Positions 9,499 through 18,576 of a DNA stretch of 64,000 nt are shown one piece after another. The stretch's first letter is position 1. Each line of letters opens with the position of its first letter. The DNA is from Pseudomonas triclosanedens. GTDB lineage: Bacteria > Pseudomonadota > Gammaproteobacteria > Pseudomonadales > Pseudomonadaceae. The position numbers were made by a program, and so were the translations under genes. The stretch lies in the NCBI RefSeq assembly GCF_026686735.1, contig NZ_CP113432.1, forward strand, positions 1,178,001 through 1,242,000, read 5' to 3'. Under the pieces are notes generated by a model. That model ran no database searches and was not told where the DNA came from. It saw nothing but the letters and a program-made list of their open reading frames with translations.

Positions 9499-10125
9499 TT
9501 GACCGCCCGCGAAATTCCCCTGTTCCTCGATGGCCCCGACGGCCAGTTGGAAGCCCTGTACCTCGATACGCCAGGCGCCAAGGGCGTCGCACTGATCTGC
9601 CATCCGCATCCGCTGTTCGCCGGCACCATGCAGAACAAGGTGGTCGCCACCCTGCAGCGTGCCGCACGCGATGCAGGATACGCCACTCTGCGTTTCAACT
9701 TTCGTGGTGTGGGCCAGAGCGCCGGCAGTTATGCCGAGGGCCGCGGCGAGATCGACGATGCGCTGGCCGCCGCGCATTGGATGGCGGAGCGGCATCCGGC
9801 ACTGCCGCTGACGCTGATGGGCTTCTCCTTCGGCTCCTGCGTGGCGGGCAACGCCGCTGGGCGGTTGGAGGCGCAGGGCGCAGTACTGGCGCAACTGTTC
9901 ATGCTGGCGCCGCCTGTGGAGCGTTTCGATGTCGACCTGCCCGAGCGTTGCCCGCTGACGGTGATCCAGCCGGAAGCCGACGAAGTCGTAACGCCTGAGC
10001 GCGTTTATGCGTGGAGCGCCGAGCTGAGCAAGCCCCACGAGCTGATTCGTGTTCCCGAGTGCAGCCATTTCTTCCACGGCAAGCTGATCGAGCTCAAGGA
10101 CCTGATTCAGGCCCGGCTCGCCTAG
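9499..10125 (+). CDS. Small alpha/beta hydrolase
   Basis: A 208-residue alpha/beta hydrolase of the short, lid-less type. The nucleophile elbow is GFSFGS with Ser110; the acid is probably Asp161 (QPEADEVV) and the base His190 (PECSHFFHG). The early block CHPHPLFAGTMQNKVV and LRFNFRGVGQS are hallmarks of this bacterial subfamily. The start is the TTG at 9499, chosen because a CGGAG ribosome site ends 7 bases before it. The substrate is unknown. It is divergent from the yhcB-type gene and 60 bases upstream of trpS, so it may be cotranscribed with it. Confidence 0.85.
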   Translation: MTAREIPLFLDGPDGQLEALYLDTPGAKGVALICHPHPLFAGTMQNKVVATLQRAARDAGYATLRFNFRGVGQSAGSYAEGRGEIDDALAAAHWMAERHPALPLTLMGFSFGSCVAGNAAGRLEAQGAVLAQLFMLAPPVERFDVDLPERCPLTVIQPEADEVVTPERVYAWSAELSKPHELIRVPECSHFFHGKLIELKDLIQARLA

Positions 10126-10185
10126 GTTGGCGCGCCGCGTTAACATCCGGCCCGCCATTTCATTTGTGTTGATTCCTGGATTCCC

Positions 10186-11529
10186 ATGACGACCCGTATC
10201 CTGACCGGCATCACCACCACCGGTACTCCGCACCTGGGCAACTACGCCGGCGCTATTCGCCCGGCCATTGTCGCCAGCCGCGATCCGCAGGCGGATTCCT
10301 TCTATTTCCTGGCCGATTACCATGCACTGATCAAGTGCGATGATCCGGCGCGCATCCAGCGTTCGCGCCTAGAGATCGCCGCAACCTGGCTGGCCTGCGG
10401 CCTGGATGCTGAAAAGGCGACCTTCTATCGCCAGTCCGATATTCCCGAGATTCCCGAACTGACCTGGCTGCTCACCTGCGTCACTGCCAAGGGGCTTCTG
10501 AACCGTGCCCACGCCTACAAGGCGTCGGTGGACAAGAACGTCGAGGCTGGCGAAGACCCGGATGCCGGTGTCACGATGGGGCTGTACAGTTATCCGGTGC
10601 TGATGGCGGCGGACATCCTGATGTTCAACGCGCACAAGGTTCCGGTCGGCCGCGACCAGATCCAGCACGTCGAGATGGCCCGCGACATCGGCCAGCGTTT
10701 CAACCATCTCTTCGGCAACGGCAAGGAGCTGTTCACCCTGCCGGAAGTGGTGATCGAAGAGGACGTGGCAACCTTGCCGGGCCTGGATGGTCGCAAGATG
10801 TCCAAAAGCTACGACAACACCATTCCTCTGTTCGGCACCGCCAAGCAGCTCAAGGACGCCGTGGCGCGTATCGTGACTGACTCCCGTGCGCCGGGCGAGC
10901 CGAAGGATCCGGACAACTCGCACCTTTTCACTTTGTACCAGGCATTTGCCACGGCCGAGCAGCAGGCTGCATTCCGCGCCGAGCTGATCGGCGGCCTGGC
11001 CTGGGGCGAAGCCAAGCAGCGTCTCTTCGAACTGCTCGACCGCGAGCTGGGAGAAGCTCGTGAGCGTTACCACGCGCTGATCACTCGCCCGGCAGACCTG
11101 GAAGACATCCTCCTGGCTGGCGCCGCCAAGGCCCGTCGCATCGCAACTCCGTTCCTCGGCGAGCTGCGCGAGGCCGTTGGCCTGCGGTCGTTCCGCGAGC
11201 AGGTGCAGGTTGCCACCGAAGGCAAGAAGAAGGCGGCCAAGAGTGCGCGCTTCGTCAGCTTCCGTGAAGCTGATGGCAGCTTCCGTTTCCGTCTGCTGGA
11301 CGCCGCTGGCGAGCAGTTGCTACTGTCCGTCGCCTTCGCGGACGGCAAGGCGGCGGGGCACGTCAGTAAGCGTCTGCAATCCGAGGAACTGTTCCTGCGC
11401 GCAGAGCTGAATACCTTCAGTGTGCAGTTGGATGGCGAGGCTGTGGCCTATAGCCCTGAGTTCTCTACCGACGCGGAGCGCGACGCGGCCATGCAGCGTC
11501 TGCGCGAGGCCCTCATTCCCCGGGAGTGA
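10186..11529 (+). CDS. trpS: Tryptophan--tRNA ligase, long form
   Basis: Charges tRNA-Trp with tryptophan. The class I signatures are present: the HIGH equivalent PHLGN at about residues 15-19 and KMSKS at 204-208 ([11 protein letters not shown]). The usual bacterial enzyme ends near residue 335, but this one has 447 residues; the extra 100 or so (from about 345, starting with the Lys/Ala-rich [12 protein letters not shown]) form an added C-terminal domain also found in other Pseudomonas TrpS, as I recall. A terminator with a 10-bp stem follows. Identification is secure; the job of the extension is not known to me. Confidence 0.96.
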   Translation: MTTRILTGITTTGTPHLGNYAGAIRPAIVASRDPQADSFYFLADYHALIKCDDPARIQRSRLEIAATWLACGLDAEKATFYRQSDIPEIPELTWLLTCVTAKGLLNRAHAYKASVDKNVEAGEDPDAGVTMGLYSYPVLMAADILMFNAHKVPVGRDQIQHVEMARDIGQRFNHLFGNGKELFTLPEVVIEEDVATLPGLDGRKMSKSYDNTIPLFGTAKQLKDAVARIVTDSRAPGEPKDPDNSHLFTLYQAFATAEQQAAFRAELIGGLAWGEAKQRLFELLDRELGEARERYHALITRPADLEDILLAGAAKARRIATPFLGELREAVGLRSFREQVQVATEGKKKAAKSARFVSFREADGSFRFRLLDAAGEQLLLSVAFADGKAAGHVSKRLQSEELFLRAELNTFSVQLDGEAVAYSPEFSTDAERDAAMQRLREALIPRE

Positions 11530-11570
11530 GGCTGCGGCAGGCCGGTCCGACTACCGGCCAATTGCCAAGC

Positions 11571-11606
11571 AACGGGGGCGCCGCTAAAGTGTTCGCCCCC
11601 GTTTTC
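11571..11606 (+). terminator. Terminator after trpS
   Basis: A perfect 10-bp stem (AACGGGGGCG at 11571-11580, CGCCCCCGTT at 11594-11603) with a 13-base loop, followed by TTCG. It ends 20 bases before the zapE start, so it may also act as an attenuator. Confidence 0.7.
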
Positions 11607-11624
11607 GTTGCCTTGCTACCGATC

Positions 11625-12719
11625 ATGACGCCCCTTCAGCGCTACCAGGAAGACCTGAAACGCCCCGATTTCTTCCACGATGCTGCACAAGCCAATGCCG
11701 TGAAGCATCTGCAACGCCTCTACGATGACCTTGTCGCCGCCGAAAAAGGCAAGTCCGGCCTGTTCGGCAAACTGTTGGGCCGGAAGTCCCAGGAGCCTGT
11801 CAAGGGTCTGTATTTCTGGGGTGGTGTCGGTCGTGGCAAGACCTACCTGGTGGACACCTTCTTCGAAGCGCTGCCGTTCAAGCAGAAGATGCGTACGCAC
11901 TTCCACCGCTTCATGAAGCGTGTGCACGAAGAAATGAAAACCCTCAAGGGCGAGAAGAATCCGCTGACCATCATCGGCAAGCGATTCGCCGACGAAGCCC
12001 GGGTGATCTGCTTCGACGAGTTCTTCGTCTCCGATATCACCGACGCGATGATCCTCGCGACCCTGCTGGAAGAACTGTTCAAGAACGGCGTGAGCCTGGT
12101 GGCGACTTCCAATATCGTGCCCGACGGCCTGTACAAGGATGGCCTGCAGCGCGCCCGCTTCCTGCCGGCTATCGCGCTGGTCAAGCAGTACACCGAGGTG
12201 GTCAACGTCGATAGCGGTGTGGATTACCGTCTGCGTGCCCTGGAGCAGGCCGAGTTGTACCATTGGCCGCTCTCTGAGCAGGCTGAGCAGGCCATGATGC
12301 GTGACTTCAAGGCGTTGACCCCGGATTGCGCCGCGGCAACCCGCGACGATGCGCTGATGATCGAGAACCGCGAGATTCGCGCGCGCATTACCTGTGACGA
12401 CGTGGCCTGGTTCGAATTCCGTGAGCTGTGCGACGGCCCGCGCAGCCAGAACGATTACATCGAACTGGCGAAGATCTTCCACGCGATCCTGATCTCCAAC
12501 GTCGAGCAGATGAATGTGAGCAAGGACGATATGGCCCGCCGCTTCATCAACCTGGTGGATGAGTTCTACGACCGTAACGTCAAGCTGATTCTGTCCGCCG
12601 AAGTGGAACTGAAGGATCTGTATGCCGGCGGTCGTCTCGAGTTCGAATTCCAGCGCACCCTGAGCCGTCTGCTCGAGATGCAGTCTCACGAATATCTGAG
12701 CCGCCCGCACCGCCCATGA
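11625..12719 (+). CDS. zapE: Cell division protein ZapE (AFG1-like ATPase)
   Basis: An AAA-type ATPase related to mitochondrial Afg1. In E. coli ZapE acts at the Z ring late in division and under stress. The Walker A motif GVGRGKTY lies at about residues 66-73, Walker B as ICFDEFFV near 127-134, and sensor I as VATSN. The start at 11625 (MTPLQRYQ) gives 364 residues, normal for the family; the frame is open further upstream but that stretch contains the trpS terminator and is not protein-like. A bidirectional terminator follows. Confidence 0.93.
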   Translation: MTPLQRYQEDLKRPDFFHDAAQANAVKHLQRLYDDLVAAEKGKSGLFGKLLGRKSQEPVKGLYFWGGVGRGKTYLVDTFFEALPFKQKMRTHFHRFMKRVHEEMKTLKGEKNPLTIIGKRFADEARVICFDEFFVSDITDAMILATLLEELFKNGVSLVATSNIVPDGLYKDGLQRARFLPAIALVKQYTEVVNVDSGVDYRLRALEQAELYHWPLSEQAEQAMMRDFKALTPDCAAATRDDALMIENREIRARITCDDVAWFEFRELCDGPRSQNDYIELAKIFHAILISNVEQMNVSKDDMARRFINLVDEFYDRNVKLILSAEVELKDLYAGGRLEFEFQRTLSRLLEMQSHEYLSRPHRP

Positions 12720-12738
12720 CGGGGCGGTACGGCGAACG

Positions 12739-12766
12739 AAAAAGGCTGCCCGAGGGCAGCCTTTTT
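12739..12766. terminator. Bidirectional terminator after zapE
   Basis: A 12-bp stem including AAAAA/TTTTT arms (GGCTGCC at 12744-12750, GGCAGCC at 12755-12761) with a CGAG loop, between two convergent genes. Confidence 0.88.
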
Positions 12767-12803
12767 CATTTCAGTGTCCTGTGATGAGCGCGGGAGAGGG
12801 CTA

Positions 12804-13769
12804 TCAGCGCTGAGCCATCTCTTGCTCGGCCTTTTTCAGCAATTGCTGGGCATGGGCCACTTCCAGCGATTCCATCGCGTTGATCGGTTTGATCGCCACT
12901 GCCTTCTTCAATTGTTCGAGGGCCTTCTGTTCTTCGTCCTCGCCGTACACATAGCCCAGTGCATTGGCATATTCGTAGTGGCCGATGGGCAGGTCATCAC
13001 TGGCGCGGAAGGAGCGGGCGAAGTACTGCTCCATCTTGTCCGCGCTGACGCCGTAGGTCATTTTGCCCACCAGCTTTCCGACCTTGCGGATCACGCCGGC
13101 CTCGTAGCCGCCGTATAGCGCCAGGGCGAATGGTTGATTGGGTTGGTTGGCCAATAGCGCGTCCAGCTCCTTGGGGATGTCTCCTGTGTAACCGCGCTTG
13201 AGCACCACCGGTACTGGCAGGTCCTCAGCCAGGCGTGCCTTGGCGTAGGCGCGTCCGAACTGGGCGATGGGGTCGGCGTTGAGCAGTGGGCCAGCCTGGT
13301 CGGTGTAGCTGATCACTTCCTCCAGCAGGCGTTGTTTCTCATCCTGAGTCGGTGCCAGGAACAGTGCGTAGAGCACCTGGGCGAACATCGCCGGAACCTG
13401 GCCGCCGGCGCCAAGCGCAAGGCCTTCCTTCTTTGCCTGGGCGAAGTCGCCGCGGAACACTTTGCGCCATACGTCCTGCAGCCTTTCGGCATAGAGCTGT
13501 GCCTCTTCCGGCTTGCCGGTGAAGCCGGTGCCGGCGGCGACGGTCTTTTCCAGGGCTTGTGGATGTTTCGTTGCCATCGTCACAACCCAATCCGCATCCG
13601 GGAACGGGTAGTTCGCGCCGAAGCCGCGGGTAAGTCTGGGCCAGGCCTGGCGAAGCTTGTCGCCGCTGTAGTCGAACGCGCTCTGGTCGTAGGGGAAGGG
13701 TTTCCAGTTATCGTCCGCCACAGCGTTCACGCTGAGGACGGCCAGCAGGGCAAGCAGAAAGCGGCGCAT
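12804..13769 (-). CDS. Secreted protein of unknown function, helical repeat-like
   Basis: I do not recognise a named family. The 321-residue product begins with a Sec signal peptide (MRRFLLALLAVLSVNAVA, cleavage likely before DDNWK), so it is probably periplasmic. The mature part is rich in Ala, Leu, Lys and Glu, with helix-forming stretches, and the C-terminal end (YANALGYVYGEDEEQKALE, then LKKAVAIKP) looks like one TPR-type repeat. It is a single gene on the minus strand, between zapE and a GlxA-type regulator, and has the same neighbours in P. aeruginosa as I recall. No function can be assigned. Confidence 0.8.
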   Translation of the reverse strand: MRRFLLALLAVLSVNAVADDNWKPFPYDQSAFDYSGDKLRQAWPRLTRGFGANYPFPDADWVVTMATKHPQALEKTVAAGTGFTGKPEEAQLYAERLQDVWRKVFRGDFAQAKKEGLALGAGGQVPAMFAQVLYALFLAPTQDEKQRLLEEVISYTDQAGPLLNADPIAQFGRAYAKARLAEDLPVPVVLKRGYTGDIPKELDALLANQPNQPFALALYGGYEAGVIRKVGKLVGKMTYGVSADKMEQYFARSFRASDDLPIGHYEYANALGYVYGEDEEQKALEQLKKAVAIKPINAMESLEVAHAQQLLKKAEQEMAQR

Positions 13770-13857
13770 GGCGATATCCCGAGAGGTTCTTGTTGTTGGG
13801 GCCGTCGATCATAGGGCCCGGTCCGGGTACGAGAACCCATCCTAGGAATGGCGTGTT

Positions 13858-14856
13858 TCAGCCTTCCTTCTGTTCGTACTGGCGTCGGTAGTGATTCGGC
13901 GACAGCCCGGTGTGCTGGCGGAACAGGCGGGCGAAGAAACTGGCATCGTCGTAGCCGACTTCGTAGCTGATGGTCTTGATGCTCTTGCGGGTGGTGGACA
14001 GCATGTTGCGGGCGGTTTCGATACGCAGGCGCTGCAGGTAGTGAAGGGGCTTGTCGCCGGTGGCGGTCTGGAAGCGCCGCATGAAGTTGCGGATGCTCAT
14101 GCCGTGTTCGCGGGCCACGTCTTCGAAACGGAATTTGTCGGAGAAGTGCTCTTCGAGCCAGTGCTGGATCTGCAGGATCGCCGGATCGTGATGCAGCTTC
14201 TGGCCACCGAAGCCCAGGCGGCCGGGCACGTAGCTGCGCTGGACTTCGTAGAGGATGTCGCGGGCGACGCCCTGGGCCACCGCTGCGCCGCAGAAACGCT
14301 CGATGAGGTAGATGTAGAGATCGCAGGCCGAGGTGAGGCCACCGGCGGTATAAATGTTGTCGGCGTCGGCGATGTGTTTTTCCTGGTTGAGCAGCACGCG
14401 CGGGTAGCGCTCGGCAAACTCTCGGAAGAAGCGCCAGTAGGTCGTCGCCTCCTTGCCATCGAGAAGGCCGGCCTCCGCCAGCCAGAATACGCCGGATACT
14501 TCCCCGCAGAGTACGCTGCCGGCAGCATGGCGCTCCCGCAGCCAGGGCAAAACCTCCGGGTAGTGGCTCAGAAGCTCGTCGAAATCGCCCCAGAAGGCCG
14601 GAAGGATTATCAGTTCCGGCTCGTCCAGGCACCCTTGTACTGGCAGGCTGTCGCCGCTGAAACTGAGCACCGGCTTGCCATCGGGGCTGATGATGCGGGT
14701 CTCGAAGCTGGGTTGCAGGCCGCGGCCCTGCTGACGGCCATGCCGCAGGCTGGCCATGTGGAAGAAGTCCTTGGCCTGCATGAGCGTGGAGCCGAAGACA
14801 CCGTGGGTGGCGAGAATGCTGACACGGCGCAGCACGTTGGAGGCTGGGATGGGCAT
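13858..14856 (-). CDS. GlxA-type AraC-family transcriptional regulator
   Basis: A 332-residue regulator with an N-terminal DJ-1/PfpI-like (glutamine amidotransferase-like) domain at about 8-190, including LCGEVSGVFWLAEAGLL, and a C-terminal AraC/XylS DNA-binding domain with two helix-turn-helix units from about 225 to 325 (VAREHGMSIRNFMRRF and the signature TISYEVGYDDASFFARLFRQ). This pairing defines the GlxA group, which in pseudomonads includes sensors of choline-derived or amino-acid compounds, but the ligand cannot be read from sequence. It is divergent from the acyl-CoA dehydrogenase gene, which makes that gene a candidate target. Confidence 0.9.
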   Translation of the reverse strand: MPIPASNVLRRVSILATHGVFGSTLMQAKDFFHMASLRHGRQQGRGLQPSFETRIISPDGKPVLSFSGDSLPVQGCLDEPELIILPAFWGDFDELLSHYPEVLPWLRERHAAGSVLCGEVSGVFWLAEAGLLDGKEATTYWRFFREFAERYPRVLLNQEKHIADADNIYTAGGLTSACDLYIYLIERFCGAAVAQGVARDILYEVQRSYVPGRLGFGGQKLHHDPAILQIQHWLEEHFSDKFRFEDVAREHGMSIRNFMRRFQTATGDKPLHYLQRLRIETARNMLSTTRKSIKTISYEVGYDDASFFARLFRQHTGLSPNHYRRQYEQKEG

Positions 14857-15019
14857 CGATTCTTGTACTTCTTATGGATGTCTATGCATGACGCTAAAGC
14901 GGTCATGATGCGGCTGGATCGTCTTATTTTTTGGCGAAAGTGTCTAGTGCGGGGCTGGGCGGTGTGGCCTACAGTCGGCGTTCCAATAAAACCAACAATC
15001 CGATCCGCAGGTGCAGCTC

Positions 15020-16156
15020 ATGATTCCAAGAACCCTGTTCAGCTCCGACCACGAGTTGTTCCGTGACAGCGTCCGCAAGTTCCTCGAACAGGAGGCGGTG
15101 CCATTCCATGCTCAGTGGGAAAAGGACGGCCATATCGACCGCAAGCTGTGGAACAAGGCGGGCGAGGCGGGAATGCTCTGCTCGCACTTGCCCGAAACCT
15201 ACGGCGGCATGGCGGCGGATTTCCTCTACAGTGCGGTGGTGATCGAGGAAATCGGTCGTCTGGGCTTGACTGGCATCGGCTTCTCGCTGCATTCGGACAT
15301 CGTTGCGCCATACATCCTTCATTACGGCAGTGAGGCGCAGAAGCAACATTACCTGCCGAAACTGATTTCCGGTGAAATGGTTTCGGCCATCGCGATGACC
15401 GAGCCGGGCGCCGGCTCCGATCTACAGGGCGTGAAGACCACCGCTGTGCTGGACGGTGACGAGTATGTGATCAACGGTTCGAAGACCTTCATCACCAACG
15501 GCTGGCTGGCCGACCTGGTCGTAGTGGTGGCCAAGACCGACCCGAAGGCCGGCGCCAAGGGCACCAGTCTGTTCCTGGTCGAAGCCGGTACGCCGGGCTT
15601 CAGTAAAGGCAAGCGCCTGGAAAAGGTCGGTATGAAGGCTCAGGACACATCCGAGCTGTTCTTCCAGGACGTGCGTATCCCCAAGGAAAACCTGCTGGGC
15701 AAGGAAGGACAGGGCTTCATCTACCTGATGCAGGAACTGCCCCAGGAGCGTCTCACCGTGGCGCTGGGTGCGCTGGCATCCGCCGAGGCGGCCCTGAAGT
15801 GGACGCTGGAGTACACCCGTGAGCGCAAGGCGTTTGGCAAGTCCGTGGCGGATTTCCAGAACACTCGCTTCAAACTGGCGGAAATGGCGACTGAAATCCA
15901 GGTTGGCCGGGTCTTCGTCGATCGCTGCCTGGAGCAGCATCTGGAGGGCAAGCTCGACGTGCCCACCGCGGCGATGGCCAAGTACTGGACCACCGACCTG
16001 CAGTGCAAGGTGCTCGACGAGTGCGTGCAACTGCATGGCGGCTACGGCTACATGTGGGAGTACCCGGTGGCACGTGCCTGGGCTGACGCGCGAGTGCAGC
16101 GCATTTATGCCGGTACCAACGAGATCATGAAGGAAATCATCGCCCGCTCGTTGTAA
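15020..16156 (+). CDS. Acyl-CoA dehydrogenase, long-chain-like
   Basis: A 378-residue FAD flavoprotein that oxidises an acyl-CoA to the enoyl-CoA. FAD-binding segments are seen as AIAMTEPGAGSDLQG and INGSKTFITNGWLAD. The position of the short-chain catalytic glutamate is Ala (IYAGTNEIM), while the QELPQERL segment matches the place where the long-chain (LCAD) and isovaleryl type carry their base, so this is likely an LCAD-like enzyme. The ATG at 15020 is preceded by AGGTG; the in-frame GTG nine bases earlier is less likely. It is divergent from the GlxA-type regulator and ends at a strong terminator. Confidence 0.92.
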   Translation: MIPRTLFSSDHELFRDSVRKFLEQEAVPFHAQWEKDGHIDRKLWNKAGEAGMLCSHLPETYGGMAADFLYSAVVIEEIGRLGLTGIGFSLHSDIVAPYILHYGSEAQKQHYLPKLISGEMVSAIAMTEPGAGSDLQGVKTTAVLDGDEYVINGSKTFITNGWLADLVVVVAKTDPKAGAKGTSLFLVEAGTPGFSKGKRLEKVGMKAQDTSELFFQDVRIPKENLLGKEGQGFIYLMQELPQERLTVALGALASAEAALKWTLEYTRERKAFGKSVADFQNTRFKLAEMATEIQVGRVFVDRCLEQHLEGKLDVPTAAMAKYWTTDLQCKVLDECVQLHGGYGYMWEYPVARAWADARVQRIYAGTNEIMKEIIARSL

Positions 16157-16168
16157 CTCGCATGGATG

Positions 16169-16196
16169 AAAAAGCCCGGCATTGGCCGGGCTTTTT
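16169..16196. terminator. Bidirectional terminator between acyl-CoA dehydrogenase and aldo/keto reductase
   Basis: GCCCGGC at 16174-16180 pairs with GCCGGGC at 16185-16191, flanked by AAAAA and TTTTT arms, with an ATTG loop. Confidence 0.88.
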
Positions 16197-16210
16197 CGTT
16201 GCGCCGAGGG

Positions 16211-17248
16211 TCAGGGCGCCGGGTTGGGTTGATCCTTGTGGATCGCCTCGATACTGGCCAGCACTTCGTCCGAGAGGTCCAGCTCAACGCTCGCGAGGTT
16301 GGCTTCCAACTGTTCGAGGCTGGTGGCGCCAATGATGTTGCTGGTCACGAACGGGCGGCTGGTGACGAAGGCTAGGGCCATCTGCGCTGGGTCCAGGCCG
16401 TGCTCGCGGGCCAGGGTCACGTAACGGTCGCAGGCGCGCTCGCTCTGAGGGTTGGTGTAGCGGGTGAAGCGGCTGAACAGGCTGATCCGCGCGTTGGCTG
16501 GGCGTGCGCCGCCGAAGTACTTGCCCGAGAGCATGCCGAAGGCCATCGGCGAATACGCCAGCAGGCCAATCTGCTCGCGAATGGTGATTTCCGCAAGACC
16601 TACCTCGAAGCTGCGGTTGAGGAGGTTGTAAGGGTTTTGGATCGACACCGCACGCGGCCAGCCACGCTCCTTTGCGATCTGCAGGAAGCGCATGGTTCCC
16701 CAGGGGGTTTCATTGGAAAGGCCGATGTGACGAATCTTCCCGGCGCGGACCTGCTCGTCGAGGGCTTCCAGCGTATCTTCAAGCGGAGTGAACGATTCTT
16801 CCTTGTGCTGGTAGCCGAGTTGGCCGAAGAAGTTGGTGCTGCGCTCTGGCCAGTGGAGTTGGTACAGGTCGATCCAGTCGGTCTGCAGGCGCTCCAGGCT
16901 GGCGTCCAGGGCCGCGACGATGTTCTTGCGGTCCAGCCTGGGCTGGCCGTCACGAATGTGGCTGATGGAGTTACCGGGGCCGGCGATCTTGCTGGCGAGC
17001 ACCCACTCAGCACGATCGCCGCGCTGGGCGAACCAGTTGCCGATGATCTGCTCGGTACGGGTGTAGGTTTCCGCACGCGGCGGCACCGGGTACATCTCGG
17101 CGGTATCGATGAAATTCAGGCCAGCGGCCTTGGCTCGTTCGATCTGGGCGAAAGCTTCGCTCTGGGTATTCTGCTCGCCCCAGGTCATGGTTCCCAGGCA
17201 GAGGGCGCTGACTTTCAATTCGGTGCGGCCGAGCGGGCGGTACTGCAT
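16211..17248 (-). CDS. Aldo/keto reductase, Tas-like
   Basis: A 345-residue NADPH-dependent oxidoreductase with a TIM-barrel fold. The catalytic tetrad of the family is visible: Asp48 and Tyr53 (FIDTAEMYP), a Lys near 90 (WVLASKIAG) and a His near 131 (LYQLHWPER). The start MQYRPLGRTELKVSALCLGTM and the length fit the Tas/YajO branch. The ATG at 17248 has a GAGGAG ribosome site a few bases upstream. The physiological substrate is unknown. It is divergent from the rplM-rpsI operon. Confidence 0.9.
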   Translation of the reverse strand: MQYRPLGRTELKVSALCLGTMTWGEQNTQSEAFAQIERAKAAGLNFIDTAEMYPVPPRAETYTRTEQIIGNWFAQRGDRAEWVLASKIAGPGNSISHIRDGQPRLDRKNIVAALDASLERLQTDWIDLYQLHWPERSTNFFGQLGYQHKEESFTPLEDTLEALDEQVRAGKIRHIGLSNETPWGTMRFLQIAKERGWPRAVSIQNPYNLLNRSFEVGLAEITIREQIGLLAYSPMAFGMLSGKYFGGARPANARISLFSRFTRYTNPQSERACDRYVTLAREHGLDPAQMALAFVTSRPFVTSNIIGATSLEQLEANLASVELDLSDEVLASIEAIHKDQPNPAP

Positions 17249-17424
17249 GCGGGTCTCCTCATGAAAACAAGTGCGTCATACGGTTGAAAATTCTGCCGGA
17301 ATCTGCATAATTCCGCAGCCTTTCATCGGTGGGGGATGCCAAGCCTGCCGATCGATACATCTAGTCGTTACGGACGCACACCGACCCGAGCCCCAATTCG
17401 TGTCTGTCTTCGGCTGTCCTTGAC

Positions 17425-17453
17425 TTGTCAAGGCAACCACTGTCCAGTAAGAT
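17425..17453 (+). promoter_or_regulatory. Sigma-70 promoter of rplM-rpsI
   Basis: TTGTCA at 17425-17430, a 17-base spacer, and TAAGAT at 17448-17453, about 40 bases upstream of the rplM ATG. Above it, 17249-17424 holds no gene I can recognise. Confidence 0.75.
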
Positions 17454-17493
17454 TCGCCGTCTTATTTTCAGGCGGCCCCTGAGGCTATAACGA

Positions 17494-17922
17494 ATGAAAA
17501 CTTATACCGCGAAACCAGAAACTGTTAAGCGCGACTGGTTCGTCGTCGACGCTGCTGGCCTGACCCTGGGTCGTCTGGCTACCGAGATTGCTACCCGCCT
17601 GCGCGGCAAGCACAAGCCGGAATACACCCCGCACGTTGACACTGGCGACTACATCGTCGTCATCAACGCTGAGCAGGTTCGTGTCACTGGCGCCAAAGCT
17701 ACCGACAAGATGTACTACCATCACTCGGGCTTCCCGGGCGGTATCAAGTCGATCAACTTCGAGAAGCTGATCGCCAAGGCCCCTGAGCGTGTCATCGAGA
17801 CTGCCGTAAAAGGCATGCTGCCGAAGAATCCGCTGGGCCGCGACATGTACCGCAAGCTGAAAGTGTACAAGGGTGCCAATCACCCGCATACCGCTCAGCA
17901 GCCTCAAGAACTGAAGATTTAA
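17494..17922 (+). CDS. rplM: 50S ribosomal protein L13
   Basis: A 142-residue ribosomal protein that assembles early on 23S rRNA. The sequence is typical throughout, from the start [14 protein letters not shown] through [16 protein letters not shown] to the family signature near [19 protein letters not shown]. It has a clear promoter about 40 bases upstream and forms a two-gene operon with rpsI, 14 bases downstream. In E. coli L13 represses its own operon through the mRNA leader; the leader here is only about 35 bases, and whether it holds a binding site cannot be judged by eye. Confidence 0.99.
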   Translation: MKTYTAKPETVKRDWFVVDAAGLTLGRLATEIATRLRGKHKPEYTPHVDTGDYIVVINAEQVRVTGAKATDKMYYHHSGFPGGIKSINFEKLIAKAPERVIETAVKGMLPKNPLGRDMYRKLKVYKGANHPHTAQQPQELKI

Positions 17923-17936
17923 CGGGATAGCTCATC

Positions 17937-18329
17937 ATGTCGGCGACTCAAAATTACGGCACTGGCCGTCGTAAGACCGCTACCGCTCGCGTCTTCCTGC
18001 GTCCGGGTACTGGCAAGATCTCCATCAACAACCGCAGCATCGAGCAATTCTTCGGTCGTGAGACCGCTCGCATGGTCGTTCGTCAGCCGCTCGAGCTGAC
18101 CGAGAACACCGAGAAGTTCGATATCTACGTTACCGTCGTTGGCGGTGGTGTAAGCGGTCAGGCTGGTGCGATCCGTCACGGTATTACCCGCGCTCTGATC
18201 GAATACGACGAGACCCTGCGCAGCCCGCTGCGCAAGGCTGGCTACGTCACTCGCGACGCTCGCGAAGTTGAACGTAAGAAAGTCGGTCTGCGTAAGGCGC
18301 GTAAGCGTCCGCAGTACTCCAAGCGTTAA
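17937..18329 (+). CDS. rpsI: 30S ribosomal protein S9
   Basis: A 130-residue small-subunit protein whose C-terminal tail reaches the P-site tRNA. It begins [19 protein letters not shown] and ends in the basic tail [11 protein letters not shown] that the family requires. It follows rplM in a two-gene operon, with a strong terminator 18 bases after its stop. Confidence 0.99.
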   Translation: MSATQNYGTGRRKTATARVFLRPGTGKISINNRSIEQFFGRETARMVVRQPLELTENTEKFDIYVTVVGGGVSGQAGAIRHGITRALIEYDETLRSPLRKAGYVTRDAREVERKKVGLRKARKRPQYSKR

Positions 18330-18345
18330 TACGACGCTTCGGAAA

Positions 18346-18379
18346 AGCGCCCGGTCCTTTGGACTGGGCGTTTTTTTTT
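18346..18379 (+). terminator. Terminator of rplM-rpsI
   Basis: A 10-bp stem (CGCCCGGTCC at 18348-18357, GGACTGGGCG at 18361-18370, one G-U pair) and a nine-base T run. Confidence 0.93.
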
Positions 18380-18467
18380 GCCGGTAGTTTGTTCGTGCGG
18401 CAAGGTGTCGCATCCGCGTAGGCCACGCCCTGCAAGGGTTTCGCTAACTTCGTGTCAGGCTATTACC

Positions 18468-18496
18468 TTGTCAGCACAAGGGCTTTTCTTTACCAT
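18468..18496 (+). promoter_or_regulatory. Likely promoter of the cytochrome bc1 operon
   Basis: TTGTCA at 18468-18473, a 17-base spacer, and TACCAT at 18491-18496, about 80 bases upstream of the Rieske gene. The -35 is good; the -10 is weak. Confidence 0.5.
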
Positions 18497-18576
18497 TTGG
18501 CGAATTTTTTGCGCGGCTCGAATTTTTACTTAAAAGCCTGAACTGAACAGGCTTGAAGCTGATGGGAGACGACTGA

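Noticed and set aside
11526..11624. N-terminal extension of ZapE
   Set aside because: In-frame but covers the trpS terminator and does not look like protein; the ATG at 11625 gives the normal length.
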